From Solea solea (lineage: Eukaryota; Chordata; Actinopteri; Pleuronectiformes; Soleidae), in NCBI RefSeq assembly GCF_958295425.1, contig NC_081138.1, positions 1,632,501-1,696,500 of the forward strand: 64,000 nt of DNA, written 5' to 3'. Positions within the stretch are counted from its first letter, which is position 1. Every line of letters begins with the position of its first letter. The notes beneath the pieces are model-generated. The model ran no database searches and was not told the DNA's origin. It saw only the letters and a list, made by a program, of their open reading frames with translations. Position numbers and translations under genes: made by a program. Shown here piece by piece: positions 62,456 to 64,000 of the stretch.

Positions 62456-62665
62456 GAGAATAAAGAATAAAGTCAGAATTCTGAGAATAAAGTCAGAAAT
62501 TCTGAGTTTAAAGTCAGAAATTCTGACTTTATTCTCAGAATTCTGACTTTATATTCATGTGCATAGACTTTCTATTAGGCAAATGTTTGAGTTCTGACTT
62601 TAATCTCAGAATTCTGAGAATAGTATTCTGATATTAAAGTCAGAAATTCTAACTTCTGAGATTAC
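62456..62665. repeat. palindromic AAAGTCAGAATTCT repeat
   Basis: Tandem units close to GAATAAAGTCAGAATTCTGA on the left are followed by inverted units (TCTGACTTTATTCTCAGAAT) and then further copies in both orientations. The left half could fold on itself. Confidence 0.85.
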
Positions 62666-63167
62666 AGTCAGAAATACTGATAGTGATTTAAATAAATAAA
62701 ACAGAAGTATACAGTAAAGTCACTGTGCTAAGTAATGACAGTCATCTCACCTCAGTCACATGGAACTGTGCTTCAGGCTGTAAAACAGATGGCAGACAAC
62801 TGTACTGAACAAAAAAAATCTAGTTTGACATTTTGAATTTGATGGCTCAGTGCTCTAAGCTCTGACTCCGCTGTCACTGCAGTGGATGTCTTCTTTTAAC
62901 ACAGGCACAGAGACGAGCAGCACACTGCAGAGAGGAAAACATTATTGATATCCAATCAAATGTGTTCATTATCAGGTCTCAGTTCCTCAAAGATATGAGC
63001 TGGATCAGAACATGAATCAATAACCAATTATTCCTCCTTACTTTTGTGACCTGAGCATCACATGAAGGCCGCGCGACACAAAGAACACAGAGCATCACCA
63101 CAGACTTCAGTTTTTTATTTGATGAAACATGTTTTTTTTAATTTACTTCAAATTAATTTGTGTTTTT

Positions 63168-63240
63168 TTATTCATTCATTTCATCTTCTACTGCTTTAAT
63201 CCTCCACATGAAGGAGCTAGTTCCAGCTGATGCATAATGA
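63168..63240 (-). repeat. retroelement 3'-tail fragment, minus orientation
   Basis: TCATCTTCTACTGCTTTAAT, CCTCCACATGAAGG and AGTTCCAGCTGATG are the reverse of the tail seen at 33657-33797. Confidence 0.5.
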
Positions 63241-63305
63241 TTTTAGAATCTTGTTTGTGGATCCACTATGACAGCTGATTTTTAGATGCTGGATTATTAC
63301 CTGAT

Positions 63306-63420
63306 TCAATCCCAATCTTATTTTTTTCTTTAACCAGGAAAATCCCATTGAGATTAAGAACCTCGCTTTCAAGGTTGTCCTGGCTAAGACTAAAGATTAA
63401 ATTTAAGCGCATGTTGTCGG
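63306..63420 (+). repeat. interspersed repeat fragment
   Basis: TTTAACCAGGAAAATCCCAT, GAGATTAAGAACCTCGCTTT and CAAGGTTGTCCTGGCTAAGA are phrases of a widely dispersed fish repeat. Confidence 0.5.
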
Positions 63421-63983
63421 GTAGTTTCCAGTCTTTCTGCAACATATTCCATGCAAAAGGTGCAGAATATGCAAATTAGGAGTACAGGGATGGTGGACTT
63501 CCTTTAACAAACATTCATTTCTACATGTTTCCCTCTGGTTCACATCTGTAATCATCATGAGCTACACTCTCCTTTTTTCTTTTTTCTTTTCCATTTACAT
63601 GGGCACTGCTTTATTTTGGTTCACTTGCACAGCAACAAATTGCCCACTTGTTTTTTTCAAAACGACTAAGTCTTTCCTCAAAAACAAAATTGAGTTCAGA
63701 TCTGACTTGACAACCGAGATCCACAACACTTTGATCCTAAAACCTGTAACCGTGACCTGCCTCTGACTGTCAGAGCGTTTAAACGCTTCACCTTTAACTC
63801 ACTTGACCCCGCGGAGTGTGCAACAGATTTTCAGAATAAAACCATATAGTGGAGAAAAAGCAGCGAGACATAAAAAATAAATGAGACAGTGAGAGACAGG
63901 GGTGAGGTGGAAGGTGACACTTGAGCTGGCTCAGAGTATCACTGCCACATTAAATCACTGAAATGCAGAAGAAGGCGTATGAA

Positions 63984-63998
63984 GGGGGGGGGGGGGGG
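63984..63998 (+). repeat. G homopolymer at window end
   Basis: Fifteen consecutive G residues, two bases before the end of the window. Confidence 0.95.
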
Positions 63999-64000
63999 CT

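Larger units (their letters stand above)
56220..64000. other. intergenic, no gene recognised
   Basis: No coding exon is recognised to the end of the window. Only the microsatellites and repeats listed separately stand out. In tetrapods the next gene after PTH is FAR1. No FAR1-like exon was recognised, which may mean it lies beyond the window or that synteny breaks. Confidence 0.5.

Overview
The window is nuclear DNA from a ray-finned fish, most likely a teleost. It holds interrupted vertebrate genes with GT-AG introns, families of short interspersed elements typical of teleosts, abundant CA/GT, AT and AAT microsatellites, and the conserved gene order tead1 - rassf10 - btbd10 - pth. In human chromosome 11p15 the same block reads TEAD1, RASSF10, ARNTL/BMAL1, BTBD10, PTH. 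I cannot assign the species or decide which genome-duplication paralogue (a or b) each gene is.

Layout. 1-8495 (+): the last five coding exons of tead1 (the YAP-binding half) and a probable 3.1 kb 3' UTR. 8496-10440: intergenic, with interspersed repeats. 10468-12960 (+): rassf10, with an uninterrupted CDS preceded by a repeat-encoded upstream ORF. 12975-14720: intergenic. 14722-24556: a 9-kb satellite made of about 38-bp monomers, arranged as two head-to-head arms (about 5 kb plus, about 4 kb minus) and bracketed by a shared ~150-bp module in direct orientation. 24560-32150: gene-poor DNA with microsatellites. 32169-38998 (-): btbd10, eight coding exons, with an upstream ORF whose stop overlaps the main start. 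39834-41500 (-): pth, encoding an 88-residue preprohormone, with a TATA box and a non-coding first exon. 41698-42099 (-): a tentative three-exon microprotein upstream of pth. 42100-64000: about 22 kb with no gene I can recognise, containing a four-copy 175-bp tandem repeat and several interspersed elements.

Function. tead1 encodes the DNA-binding partner of YAP/TAZ in the Hippo pathway. rassf10 encodes an N-terminal RASSF adaptor. btbd10 encodes a BTB-domain regulator of Akt signalling. pth encodes the calcium-regulating hormone. They share conserved synteny and are not an operon or one pathway. The most unusual feature is the satellite: it sits between rassf10 and btbd10, where ARNTL lies in tetrapods, and I recognise no ARNTL exon there.
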